Source: Gammaproteobacteria bacterium (lineage in GTDB: Bacteria > Pseudomonadota > Gammaproteobacteria > Chromatiales > Chromatiaceae). From it: a DNA stretch of 55,189 nucleotides. Made by a program: the position numbers and the translations under genes. The DNA is taken from assembly GCA_015490795.1 (NCBI GenBank), contig WFXD01000001.1, positions 1 through 55,189 of the forward strand, given 5' to 3'. Positions within the stretch are counted from its first letter, which is position 1. Each line of letters begins with the position of its first letter. The notes under the pieces are model-generated. The model worked only from the letters and a program-made list of their open reading frames with translations, had not been told where the DNA came from and did no database searches. This document shows, piece after piece, positions 36,150-44,181 of the stretch.

Positions 36150-36614
36150 TTATTCAGGCTGGGCATTCAGCATCTTATCGGGCTTTGGCTGCTTGAAGAC
36201 CCAAAAGACATAACTGCTGCCCAGCAGCGCCACCGCCAGTGAGAAATCCAATACGGCCATGCCGATCAGAAAAGAGAAGTTGCCCTGCGCAGCATAGGAG
36301 AGCGATGAACCCAATATGATCATGCAGGTGAGAAAGATGTAGAAACCCGTCCGGTAGAATTGCCAGATCTTTGGCTCTGGCAGGGCATAGATCCGCATCA
36401 GATTTTTTCGGCACACCTTTCTGAAGATGAATACAATCTTCAGCAGCCCGATGAATATACCGATCAGGATAGCCAGCCAGAGCCAGTGGCTGTCGGGGTT
36501 CAGGCTATCCGCCTCCATCAGCAGGCTTAGCCCTTTAAAAAAGAGGATAATACCGCCAGAGTACCAGAGCGCGGCAGCAAGCAGTTTGAGTTGGGTTGTG
36601 GTTACAGTCATCAT
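36150..36614 (-). CDS. Hypothetical four-helix membrane protein
   Basis: The product is about 154 residues, starting at ATG 36614 or at GTG 36620. Four hydrophobic segments are visible: about residues 12-30, 45-65, 85-105 and 115-140 (LWLAILIGIFIGLLKIVFIF is the second). Between helices two and three is a short basic loop (RKVCRKNLMRI). I do not recognise the family. It is five bases upstream of the FAH-like gene in the same transcript. Confidence 0.7.
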   Translation of the reverse strand: MMTVTTTQLKLLAAALWYSGGIILFFKGLSLLMEADSLNPDSHWLWLAILIGIFIGLLKIVFIFRKVCRKNLMRIYALPEPKIWQFYRTGFYIFLTCMIILGSSLSYAAQGNFSFLIGMAVLDFSLAVALLGSSYVFWVFKQPKPDKMLNAQPE

Positions 36615-36637
36615 TTGCACTCATCATTCCAGAAAAA

Positions 36638-37369
36638 TCATAGGGTGCGGCCATTAAACCGCACAACATAGTCATAGCCAAAATAGCCTGCTTTGGCAGT
36701 CAGGTTTATAATTGCGCTTTTGTGCATCGTATCCCATACCCTGGTTGGAATAGCAAGCCGCTCGATGCCTTCATCATACGGAATATAGATGTAGTTGGCA
36801 GGTTTCTGCTGTGCAAGGAAGCTGGTCAGGCCGCCACTGTTCTCCCTTTTCTCGATAACGCCCCGCACCAATCTCTTCTGCTCGGCATCATCAACGCCCC
36901 GGTTGATCTGGGATGTGATTGTCGCCACAACCAGCGCATACGAGATCAGAAAACTCTTCAGCATGAAGATATTTTTATAGCCGATTCGCTTTGACAGCAG
37001 CACCCAGCTCATAACGCCGATCGGTGCGCCGAGGATCAGTGAGATACGCAGCATGCTGATGCCGTTGAGCGTGTTGTCGATATGCACAGCCTCAGCAGAG
37101 ATAAGCAGCAGCGAGGCGCTCAGCAGGGTAACGGCAAGCGAGGCCAGTATGGCATAGAGAAACCCCAGCCTGGAGAGCAGCTCGAAGACGATCTCATTGG
37201 CTTTTTGGTAGGTGATCAATAAAGCCAGCAGGAGGATGAATGATGCAACCGGGATCAGCGCAAAGGATGAGTCGACCACCCGGCAGGGCCAGAGGCTCAG
37301 CGCACCCAGCAGGATCAGCCAGGGGGTGATTTTATAGAAATTGATCTTTAACGGAGGTGTTTCCAGCAT
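36638..37369 (-). CDS. Hypothetical membrane protein with C-terminal soluble domain
   Basis: The 243-residue protein has AGAGG upstream of its ATG. Four to five hydrophobic segments fall between residues 12 and 150 (ITPWLILLGALSLWPC, FILLLALLITY, LYAILASLAVTLLSASLLLI, and two more). The last 90 or so residues are soluble and contain NYIYIPYDEGIERLAIPTRV and AGYFGYDYVVRFNGRTL. I do not recognise it. It is wedged 12 bases after the ABC ATPase gene and 17 before another membrane protein, so co-expression is likely. Confidence 0.7.
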   Translation of the reverse strand: MLETPPLKINFYKITPWLILLGALSLWPCRVVDSSFALIPVASFILLLALLITYQKANEIVFELLSRLGFLYAILASLAVTLLSASLLLISAEAVHIDNTLNGISMLRISLILGAPIGVMSWVLLSKRIGYKNIFMLKSFLISYALVVATITSQINRGVDDAEQKRLVRGVIEKRENSGGLTSFLAQQKPANYIYIPYDEGIERLAIPTRVWDTMHKSAIINLTAKAGYFGYDYVVRFNGRTL

Positions 37370-37381
37370 GTTGCCTCTGCT

Positions 37382-39388
37382 CTATTGCTCTAACAGCAGG
37401 CAGCTGACAGCCCTTGTCTCACTGAGTGAAATGGCTTTGGGGTAACTTTTTTGGCACCGCTCCATCGCCTGCGGACAGCGGGGATGAAAGTGGCAGCCTG
37501 CCGGCGGGTTGCTGGGCGACGGCATATCACCCTCCAGATGAATCCTCTTGCGTTTTCCACCAGGCTCGGCTACCGGAACGGCTGACAGCAGCGCCTGCGT
37601 ATAGGGGTGCTGCGGATCATCCAGCACCTCGGCAACCGTGCCCCGCTCTACAACCCTGCCCAGATACATCACGGCAACCTCATGCGCCAGATAAGCCACG
37701 ACAGCGATGTCGTGGGTGATAAAAAGATAGGACAGCCCCAGCTGCTGCTGCAACGCCTGTAGCAGATTCAGGATCTGCGCCTGAACAGAGACATCCAGCG
37801 CGCTGGTTGGTTCATCACAGATGATCAGGCGCGGCTCCACCGCCAGCGCCCGCGCCACACAGATGCGCTGGCGCTGGCCACCAGAGAACTCATGCGGATA
37901 GCGATCCGCCGCTGATGCCGGGAGGCCCACCTGCCCCAGCAGCTGCGCTACCCGTATCTGACGCTCTGCGGCATGACCGCCAACCCCCTGTGCCAGCATC
38001 CCCTCTTCGATAATATTGCGTACCAGCATGCGGGGGTTCATGGAGGCCATGGGGTCTTGAAAGATGATCTGCAGATCAGCACGCCTTCTGCGCAGCGCCT
38101 CTCCGCGCAGCCGGGTCAGCTCATCACCATCAAACCGAACCTGGCCCGCTGTGGGTTTTATCAGCTGCAAAATGGCCTTGCCCACAGTGGTTTTGCCGCA
38201 GCCCGACTCGCCCACGACCGCAAGTGTTTGACCCACCGGGATCTCCAGAGAGACGCCATCCACGGCACGCACATGGCCAACAACGCGCCTGAAGATGCCT
38301 TTATGGATGGGGAAGTGAACCTTTAAATCATTAACGCCCAGCAGAGGCGTTGGGGGGCTGTTTTCTGCCACTGCAACGCTGCCCTCACCCAGGCTCACTG
38401 GCTGCTCAACTGCTGCCTCTGCACCCTCTTGCAGATGGCATCGGACGCCCTGCCCCTCTGCATATTGATCCCATTGCGGAGGTTGGTGGCGGCATATCAG
38501 CATGACCGCATCACAGCGATCAGCAAACCGGCAGCCGCTGAACTCCTGATCCAGCGGCGGCACCGTGCCCTCGATGACGGCCAGCCGTTCACTGCGTTTA
38601 TCCCGACCGGGTATGGAGTGAAACAGCTTTTGGCTATAGGGGTGCCTGGGGGTCTGAAAAAAGGCCTTGCAGGGTGCCGTCTCAACAATCTGCCCGGCAT
38701 ACATCACCGCCACCCGATCCGCCACCTCAGCGACCACCCCCAGATCATGGGTGATCAGCAGGATGGCCATGCCGCTCTCCTGCTGTAGCTGCTTCATCAG
38801 CGCCAGCACCTGCGCCTGGATGGTGACATCCAGCGCCGTGGTCGGTTCATCCGCAATCAACAGCTGCGGACGCCCTGCCAAAGCCATGGCAATCACCACC
38901 CGCTGTTTCATGCCACCCGAGAGCTGGTGCGGATACTCACCAAAGCGCTGTTCGGGGTCAGGTATCCCAACCGCCTTTAGCAGCTCGACCACCCGTGTTT
39001 CAACATCCTGCTGCTGGCTGGCATCGTGGATGCGGACCGCCTCGGCAATCTGGGCACCCACCGTCAGCACCGGGTTCAGGGAGGTCATGGGCTCCTGGAA
39101 GATCATCCCCATGCGCCCGCCGCGCTCATTGCGCATCCTGTTTTCGGGCAGATCCAGCAGGCTGGTCTCTCCCAGGTGGATCGAGCCATCCACTATCCGG
39201 CCAATTGGCGGCAGCAGCCGCATGATCGACAGTGCAGTCATTGACTTGCCGCAGCCCGACTCGCCCAGCAGGGCAAAGGTCTCCCCCTTTTTTATCTCCA
39301 GGTCGATGCCATCAATGGCGCGCACAGGGGCGGCACCCCTCCCCAGCCAGGTCTTTAGATTCTTTATGCGCAGCAGTGTATCGGACAC
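37382..39388 (-). CDS. Peptide-type ABC transporter with two fused ATPase domains
   Basis: The 668-residue protein starts at GTG 39386-39388, overlapping the permease stop by one base. Domain 1 (about 1-330) has Walker A GESGCGKS, LSGGMKQRV and Walker B LLIADEPT. Domain 2 (about 345-660) has GESGCGKT, FSGGQRQRI and LIICDEPT. Each ends in an oligopeptide/dipeptide C-terminal region with Cys motifs (CRFADRCDAVMLIC; CHFHPRCPQAMERC). The architecture is that of YejF/GsiA/DppD-DppF fusions. It energises uptake, probably of peptides or related solutes. Confidence 0.92.
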   Translation of the reverse strand: MSDTLLRIKNLKTWLGRGAAPVRAIDGIDLEIKKGETFALLGESGCGKSMTALSIMRLLPPIGRIVDGSIHLGETSLLDLPENRMRNERGGRMGMIFQEPMTSLNPVLTVGAQIAEAVRIHDASQQQDVETRVVELLKAVGIPDPEQRFGEYPHQLSGGMKQRVVIAMALAGRPQLLIADEPTTALDVTIQAQVLALMKQLQQESGMAILLITHDLGVVAEVADRVAVMYAGQIVETAPCKAFFQTPRHPYSQKLFHSIPGRDKRSERLAVIEGTVPPLDQEFSGCRFADRCDAVMLICRHQPPQWDQYAEGQGVRCHLQEGAEAAVEQPVSLGEGSVAVAENSPPTPLLGVNDLKVHFPIHKGIFRRVVGHVRAVDGVSLEIPVGQTLAVVGESGCGKTTVGKAILQLIKPTAGQVRFDGDELTRLRGEALRRRRADLQIIFQDPMASMNPRMLVRNIIEEGMLAQGVGGHAAERQIRVAQLLGQVGLPASAADRYPHEFSGGQRQRICVARALAVEPRLIICDEPTSALDVSVQAQILNLLQALQQQLGLSYLFITHDIAVVAYLAHEVAVMYLGRVVERGTVAEVLDDPQHPYTQALLSAVPVAEPGGKRKRIHLEGDMPSPSNPPAGCHFHPRCPQAMERCQKSYPKAISLSETRAVSCLLLEQ

Positions 39389-40800
39389 TATCTGCCACCC
39401 CTCAGGCGTGGATCGAAGGCATCACGCACCGCATCAGAGAAGAGGTTGGCAGCCAATACCAGGGTAAACATAAAGATCAGCGCCGCCGCCAGTGACCACC
39501 AGACAATCGGCTCCCGCGCCATCTCCAGCCGCGCGCTGTTGATCATGTTACCCCAGGAGTTCATGGTGGGGTCGACACCGATACTGACGTAGGAGAGCAC
39601 CGCCTCGGCCAGCACCAGCCCACTAAAATCGAGCACCACAGAGATCATGACGATATGCAGCACATTGGGCAGGATATGGCGCATGATGATGGTGAAATGG
39701 CCGACGCCAAAGGCCTGGGCAGCCTGCACATAATCCAGCTCCCGCAGCTTGAGCGTCTCGCCCCGCAGCAGGCGGCAGAGGCCCGTCCAGCTGGTGATTC
39801 CCAGGATGATGCAGAGAAACAGCAGCCGCAGATCGGCACGCTCAACCAGGCTGTTGAACTCATCGGCGTGGTTGTTCATGTAGACATGCAGCATCAGGAT
39901 AGCCGCAGCGATCAGCAAAACGCCGGGGATGGAGCTGAGCGTGGTGTAGATGTACTGGATGACATCATCCACCCAGCCACGGAAATAGCCGGCCATGATA
40001 CCCATCAGGATGGCAGCCGGCAGCATGATGAGGGTGGTCAGGGTGCCAATCACCAGGCCGGTGCGGACGCTCTTCAGCGTCTGATAGAGGACATCCTCGC
40101 CCACCTTGTCTGTCCCCAGCAGGTGATATTTGATCCCCAGGTTGCCTGCCACAAAGGCCACCAGCAGGAGAGCACCCAGCACAATGAAGATGACGCGCCA
40201 GGGTATATCCGTCCTGCTGCAGAGAATCTGCCGGCACTGCTGAAAAAAGGTGCAGCCAGCACGTCGCGCAAGCCAGGCAGTGATAATACCAACCACCAAG
40301 AGCCAGGCCAGCAGCGCCTCCTGCACGCCGATGATGGCTGTCCAGACCACATCTGACGCCCACTCCTGTTGCGGATCTTGCAGGTGCGCCCCACCATATT
40401 TCAGCCGGGGATAATCCCGCACTGTCTGCCCATCGGCCTGCTCAATACTCTCTTTGCTGTAGAGGTGGGTTGCCAGTGGTGCGGAGTAGGTCTTCTCCTG
40501 CCGCTCTCTCAGAGGGGTAAGCAGATAATCGAGCAGGCTCAGCACCTCATTGGAGTGCGTCACCTCAGCCGTCCGCTCTGCTTCCGGCAGCAGCGGCTTG
40601 TAGTGCACCGAATCCATCACCCCAATCAGCACATAGGCGCTGAGAATCACCAAAGCGCCCATCCCCATCCGGCTCCGGGCCACAGAGCGCCAGGGTGCGC
40701 GCAGATGCTCCCTGCTGGCAGCCAGATGGCCAAACAGCAACACCAGGGCGATCAGCAGAAAGATGAGTGCATCTGTCCAGAGCACGACCAACTCAGGCAT
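39388..40800 (-). CDS. Peptide-type ABC transporter permease (DppC/YejE-like)
   Basis: The product is about 470 residues from ATG 40800. An unusually long N-terminal part includes membrane segments near 8-25 and 47-62 and a soluble region of about 100 residues before the binding-protein-dependent transport domain (about 240-465, with TGLCRLLRGETLKLRELDYV then QAAQAFGVG). DppC proteins are usually about 300 residues; extended forms resemble YejE. The matching DppB permease and the solute-binding protein are missing from the operon start, which is a 400-base gap. Confidence 0.88.
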   Translation of the reverse strand: MPELVVLWTDALIFLLIALVLLFGHLAASREHLRAPWRSVARSRMGMGALVILSAYVLIGVMDSVHYKPLLPEAERTAEVTHSNEVLSLLDYLLTPLRERQEKTYSAPLATHLYSKESIEQADGQTVRDYPRLKYGGAHLQDPQQEWASDVVWTAIIGVQEALLAWLLVVGIITAWLARRAGCTFFQQCRQILCSRTDIPWRVIFIVLGALLLVAFVAGNLGIKYHLLGTDKVGEDVLYQTLKSVRTGLVIGTLTTLIMLPAAILMGIMAGYFRGWVDDVIQYIYTTLSSIPGVLLIAAAILMLHVYMNNHADEFNSLVERADLRLLFLCIILGITSWTGLCRLLRGETLKLRELDYVQAAQAFGVGHFTIIMRHILPNVLHIVMISVVLDFSGLVLAEAVLSYVSIGVDPTMNSWGNMINSARLEMAREPIVWWSLAAALIFMFTLVLAANLFSDAVRDAFDPRLRGGR

Positions 40801-40803
40801 CAA

Positions 40804-41205
40804 GCAATGTCTCTTGGTTTTATCGGGGTTTTTCTGCGTTGCATAGGTTATCTGCCGTACTCAGGGTAGGCAGATACTACCACTACGATAGTGACTTGCG
40901 GAAACCAATATCCTCTCACTTCAGATGAGACGGGCAGGAGCTTGGCAATAGCCCCTTCCAGGCAATTTCATCATACCCCCCACTCTACGGGTGATTATGA
41001 TTTTTCCGAAGAGCCAACATTGAAAGCGAGGTATTGATCCGTAAATTTTGCCCCAAGAGGGGGGAATAAAACCCCAAGAGATTTACAGCAAGGCGCTAAA
41101 TTCACACAGAACATGACTAAATTAGTCAGTTTTTAATCTGAACCTGCTATCATAGCCCCCTTTTTTGCCCTCCTCCCCCGGGTCACAGCAGGATCGGTTT
41201 TACTT
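40804..41205. promoter_or_regulatory. Divergent control region: tandem repeats and IscR-like palindrome
   Basis: No gene is present in these 402 bases. The direct repeat CCCCAAGAG lies at 41051-41059 and 41072-41080, exactly 21 bases apart. The pair GTAAAT (41041-41046) / ATTTAC (41081-41086) encloses both. The palindrome TGACTAA-A-TTAGTCA is at 41114-41128; its core GACTAAATTAGTC fits the type 1 IscR core GACTRWWWYAGTC as I remember it. A possible -10, TATCAT, is near 41149. A hairpin TCTGCC/GGCAGA near 40851-40875 lies in the leader of the minus-strand operon. Confidence 0.45.
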
Positions 41206-42444
41206 ATGAGCGAATTTCTTACTGAGTCAAAAATTGAGTATCTTACTGATATTATTCGTCAAATGTGCGCTGGCAACAACCCAGAAAAGGAAGTTCAGCA
41301 GTTCATAGATAATTGCGAAAGCCTGACAGGTGATGAGGTCACAGCAGTATTCAAGCAGCTGAGTCAGGAAAATATCCAGTATGAAAACAATGATCAGGTC
41401 ATTAACTTTTATCACACGGTCATTGATGAGAAGATTGCCGCACACTCACTGAACAGATTCGCTCCCGGCCACCCTGTCAGGGTCTACCTTGAAGAAAACC
41501 GCATGCAGCGCCGTCTGTTTAAAGAGGCCAGCCAGCTTGACCCACGCCAGGATAGAGAGCAATTCCTCGCCATTTTCAACAAGATCTGCACCGTAGAGCT
41601 GCACTTTGTCCGCAAGGAAAACCAGCTCTTCCCGATGCTTGAAAAGCACGGCTGGGACTCCCCCAGTAAAAATATGTGGGCCTTTCACGATGAGATCCGG
41701 GCTGACCTCAAAAAGATCCGTCAAGCATTGGAGGCAGATGATTTAGACCTTGTGGTAAAGATGTTTCCCTACGTTATCTCTGAGATGCAGCGCCTGATCG
41801 GCGTTGAAGAGGAGCGACTGCTGCCCAACGCCATGGAGATGCTGGAGGAATCCGAATGGGAAGAGATGCGCCTGGGTGATGAGGAGATTGGCTGGATGCT
41901 GGATCAGCCTCCACCTCCCTACCCGGCGGTTACTGATGAGCCTGAGCCGGAAGAGATTGTTGAAGAGGCACCCTCCAAGCCTCGCCGCATGAAATCCACC
42001 CCCAAGCGTGAAAAGCAGCTGCCTTTCTCTATTGAGAATGCCGATCACTTTGATGAAGGCTACCTCACCCCTGAGCAGGTCAACCTTATCTTTAAGTTTT
42101 TGCCGGTCGATATCACCTATGTGAATGAAGATGACCGGGTTGTCTTCTACAACCGGGGGGATGACCGGGTCTTTCCACGCAGCGCCAACATCATTGGCCG
42201 GGAGGTGAAGCTCTGCCATCCACCCAAATCTGTAGATCAGGTTCTGCGCATCCTCGAAGAGTTTAAGGCAGGGACAAAAGATCATGCCGACTTTTGGATC
42301 AACATGCGCGGCAGATTCATCCATATTCGCTACTTTGCCGTTCGTGATGAGCAGAAGAACTACCGCGGCGTGATCGAAATGTCACAGGATGTTACAGAGA
42401 TCCGCGCCCTTGAGGGTGAGCAGCGCCTGCTGGATTGGGACTAA
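41206..42444 (+). CDS. DUF438 / hemerythrin / PAS domain protein
   Basis: The 412-residue soluble protein has a DUF438-like N-terminus (about 1-75), then a hemerythrin-type HHE region (about 80-235: FAPGHPVRVYLEENRMQRRL, ELHFVRKENQLFPMLEKHGW, WAFHDEIRADLKKI, GVEEERLLPNAMEMLEESEW) with His and Glu spaced for a di-iron site. An acidic/Pro linker follows (about 245-275). The C-terminal PAS domain (about 285-405) carries DITYVNEDDRVVFYNRGDD, GREVKLCHPPKSVDQVLRIL. A sensor or scavenger of O2, NO or iron-sulfur damage is inferred. An IscR-like site lies about 80 bases upstream. Confidence 0.85.
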   Translation: MSEFLTESKIEYLTDIIRQMCAGNNPEKEVQQFIDNCESLTGDEVTAVFKQLSQENIQYENNDQVINFYHTVIDEKIAAHSLNRFAPGHPVRVYLEENRMQRRLFKEASQLDPRQDREQFLAIFNKICTVELHFVRKENQLFPMLEKHGWDSPSKNMWAFHDEIRADLKKIRQALEADDLDLVVKMFPYVISEMQRLIGVEEERLLPNAMEMLEESEWEEMRLGDEEIGWMLDQPPPPYPAVTDEPEPEEIVEEAPSKPRRMKSTPKREKQLPFSIENADHFDEGYLTPEQVNLIFKFLPVDITYVNEDDRVVFYNRGDDRVFPRSANIIGREVKLCHPPKSVDQVLRILEEFKAGTKDHADFWINMRGRFIHIRYFAVRDEQKNYRGVIEMSQDVTEIRALEGEQRLLDWD

Positions 42445-42450
42445 GCAGGC

Positions 42451-42744
42451 ATGAAGATCACAGAGCAGCAAAAACGCCATCTAAGGGGGCTGGCCCACTC
42501 ATTGAAGCCCGTTATTATGGTGGGCCAACACGGCTTGAAGGCGACCATCTTTGAGGAGCTGGAAACCGCACTCAATGCCCATGAGCTGATCAAACTCCGC
42601 ATTGCAGCCGAGCGCGATGAGCGAAAGGAGATCACGGCACAAATCATTGCCCGGACAGGTGCGGAACCTATCCAAACCATCGGCCAGATGAGCATCATCT
42701 ACCGCCGAAACGATAAAGACCCCAAAATCGCCCTTCCAAAGTAA
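42451..42744 (+). CDS. yhbY: Ribosome assembly RNA-binding protein YhbY (CRM domain)
   Basis: The 97-residue protein is a single CRM domain: LTEQQ-like KITEQQKRHLRGLAHSLKPV, the GxxG loop in VGQHGLKATIFEELETALN, then LIKLRIAAERDERKEI and IGQMSIIYRRN. YhbY binds pre-50S ribosomal particles. It lies 6 bases after the DUF438 gene, so it is probably co-transcribed with it. In enteric bacteria it is next to rrmJ-ftsH, which are absent here. Confidence 0.95.
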   Translation: MKITEQQKRHLRGLAHSLKPVIMVGQHGLKATIFEELETALNAHELIKLRIAAERDERKEITAQIIARTGAEPIQTIGQMSIIYRRNDKDPKIALPK

Positions 42745-43090
42745 ACAGCCCCTCCTTCCGTGCCCCATCACCCCCTGGAGATCATGTATTGACCAGATAC
42801 AGCAGTGTTGCTGTGGGCATTTTAATCCCATATCGGGAAGCGATGCACCTGGGTATGGCAAATGAACTCAAGCCAACCATCATTCCCTACAACACCTCTT
42901 AACCCATAGGCTGTGGCCGAGTTGCTTGAGGTGAGGTTTTTCAGGAAAACCAAGCTGATAAATAGAGATGGGCTATGACCTATACGGCATTCTGCCCCCT
43001 GTAGAATCTTGATTTCCTTATTAAAGGCAGAAATATCTCTATCCAGCGGACTGAGGAGTTTTAGCGGGAGCGGTTGAATATTGACGCTAG
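42745..43090. other. Gap between yhbY and tRNA-Val: nothing supported
   Basis: About 350 bases with no convincing open frame on either strand and no strong hairpin with a T run. It may hold decayed sequence; composition is lower in GC than the flanking genes. Confidence 0.5.
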
Positions 43091-43093
43091 TGC

Positions 43094-43123
43094 TTGCAAT
43101 ATAGCATGCAGAGCCGTTATTAT
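43094..43123 (+). promoter_or_regulatory. Promoter of tRNA-Val
   Basis: -35 TTGCAA (43094-43099), 18-base spacer, -10 TATTAT (43118-43123), then a GC-rich discriminator GCGCCGCC before the tRNA at 43137. A GC-rich discriminator is typical of stable RNA promoters under stringent control. Confidence 0.6.
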
Positions 43124-43136
43124 GCGCCGCCTACGC

Positions 43137-43213
43137 AGGCGCGTAGCTCAGTTGGTTAGAGCACCACCTTGACATGGTGGGGGTCGGTGGTTCGAATCCA
43201 CTCGCGCCTACCA
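43137..43213 (+). tRNA. tRNA-Val (anticodon GAC)
   Basis: The cloverleaf is complete: acceptor AGGCGCG/CGCGCCT, D arm GCTC...GAGC, anticodon stem CCACC/GGTGG with loop TTGACAT, T arm GGTGG TTCGAAT CCACT, discriminator A and encoded CCA. Mobile-element debris begins right behind it. Confidence 0.97.
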
Positions 43214-43227
43214 AAATTGGCATTAAT

Positions 43228-43246
43228 ATCAGTCAAAGGGACTGAT
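43228..43246 (+). terminator. Hairpin behind tRNA-Val
   Basis: ATCAGTC (43228-43234) pairs with GACTGAT (43240-43246) around a five-base loop, 15 bases after the tRNA CCA. There is no T run; the palindromic GGCCGGCCGGC follows. It is probably a processing or weak termination signal. Confidence 0.45.
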
Positions 43247-43311
43247 GGCCGGCCGGCAGCATTTGTACAAACTTCCGTCCATCACGCCTCACTGCTGTTC
43301 TGAGCCGAAAC

Positions 43312-43708
43312 TCATGCATCGTCGGCATATCTTGCAAGTCGCAGCCGTGGCTCATGGATGGCCATCCGCTTGTCGAATACGTAGTGCAGGAACAAGTTCA
43401 TCAACAACGGGCTGATGATGACGCCGCCCTGCGGCATGCCTCCTGTCCGTTGCTCAATCACGCCATCCGGATGCTGCATCGGTGCGATCCGCCATCTCTC
43501 GATGTACAGCAACACCCACTCGCTCTCCGTATGTTTCCTCAGCGCCTGCATTCACAACGCATGGTCGATATTGTCAAAGGCTCCCTTTATGTCGAACTCA
43601 TACAGCCAGCCATATCGCCAGCATCTCTGCCGGGTCTTCGACACCGCCTGCATGGCCGACTTGCCGGGACGATAGCCGTAGGAGTCTGTCGGGTTTAGGT
43701 GGATTGTA
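43312..43708 (-). pseudogene. Group II intron reverse transcriptase/maturase fragment
   Basis: Reading leftwards, the frame starts LNPTDSYGYRPGKSAMQAVS and continues RQRCWRYGWLYEFDIKGAFD. An in-frame TGA (43552-43554) interrupts NIDHAL*MQALRK, and it resumes to PQGGVIISPLLMNLF and ARYADDA before a stop at 43312. These are RT blocks of LtrA-type proteins, including the catalytic YADD. Both ends are missing: the N-terminal RT blocks, and everything after YADD (X/thumb, endonuclease). GGVI-I-SPLL has one extra residue. No intron domain V was seen downstream, so this is a dead remnant. Confidence 0.85.
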
Positions 43709-43721
43709 GCGAGGGAGTGCG

Positions 43722-43782
43722 CAAATATTCCCGGTTTTGAGGCGCATAGTGGGCCTACGCAACGAAAAACCGGGGATATTTG
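43722..43782. repeat. Long hairpin repeat (MITE-like) at RT fragment edge
   Basis: CAAATATTCCCGGTTTT (43722-43738) pairs with AAAACCGGGGATATTTG (43766-43782): 17 bp with one G-T pair. The loop adds a smaller stem (GCATAG/CTACGC type), and the outer flanks GGGAGTGCG / CGCTCTCCC extend the symmetry. It lies exactly where RT similarity stops. Shape and position suggest a short palindromic mobile repeat. Confidence 0.65.
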
Positions 43783-43847
43783 AGCCGCTCTCCCACTTCC
43801 GCAGCCAGTTCATCCTAGGTCCGACAGGCTCCAGTGCAACGACCACC

Positions 43848-43923
43848 TTATATTGACGGATAACAAATACAGTCAAGAGCAATGAAATTGCTCAACTCAA
43901 AGCTTCCCTATCCGCCAATATAA
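43848..43923. repeat. 76-bp element with 15-bp terminal inverted repeats
   Basis: TTATATTGACGGATA (43848-43862) and TATCCGCCAATATAA (43909-43923) are inverted copies with one mismatch. The middle holds a perfect hairpin, GAGCAAT-GAA-ATTGCTC. The unit ends 13 bases before the stop of the small gene on the minus strand, so it could also act as its transcription terminator. Confidence 0.6.
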
Positions 43924-43936
43924 CCTTGACGGTGTA

Positions 43937-44116
43937 CTAGTCAGCTTTTTCAAGTGCTGCGGCGATCTTCATGAGTATCGCCTTTTTTACCTTGAGTTGC
44001 TGGCGGAAGTCATAGCTGTCGGTATCGGCGATTTCATAGCGCAGGTTCGACAGATAGCTTTCCAGCGTTGCGGCAAGAACCTCCCTCTCTTCATCATTCA
44101 GCTCCAGGTGAATCAT
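43937..44116 (-). CDS. Small conserved-looking protein of 59 residues
   Basis: ATG 44114-44116 is preceded by GAGGGG at good spacing, and the stop is TAG at 43937. The product starts MIHLELNDEEREVLAATLES, continues YLSNLRYEIADTDSYDFRQQ and ends KVKKAILMKIAAALEKAD. It is charged, cytosolic and almost all helix, with heptad-like spacing. I have a sense of similar short proteins in many proteobacteria (L-x-x-E-R-E-x-L...YLSDLR-x-EIADTD...DFR), but no function is known to me. It is probably a separate unit from hppA, which lies behind it. Confidence 0.75.
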   Translation of the reverse strand: MIHLELNDEEREVLAATLESYLSNLRYEIADTDSYDFRQQLKVKKAILMKIAAALEKAD

Positions 44117-44181
44117 ACGCTTCCCCTCTAAGTTGGTTGTTAAGAGTCAATAGTTTACCGCCCAGACTGTCATCCAGCAGG

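Noticed and set aside
41041..41055. FNR box upstream of the hemerythrin gene (TTGATCCGTAAAT near 41035)
   Set aside because: Only one half-site fits TTGAT-N4-ATCAA; the other half is absent.
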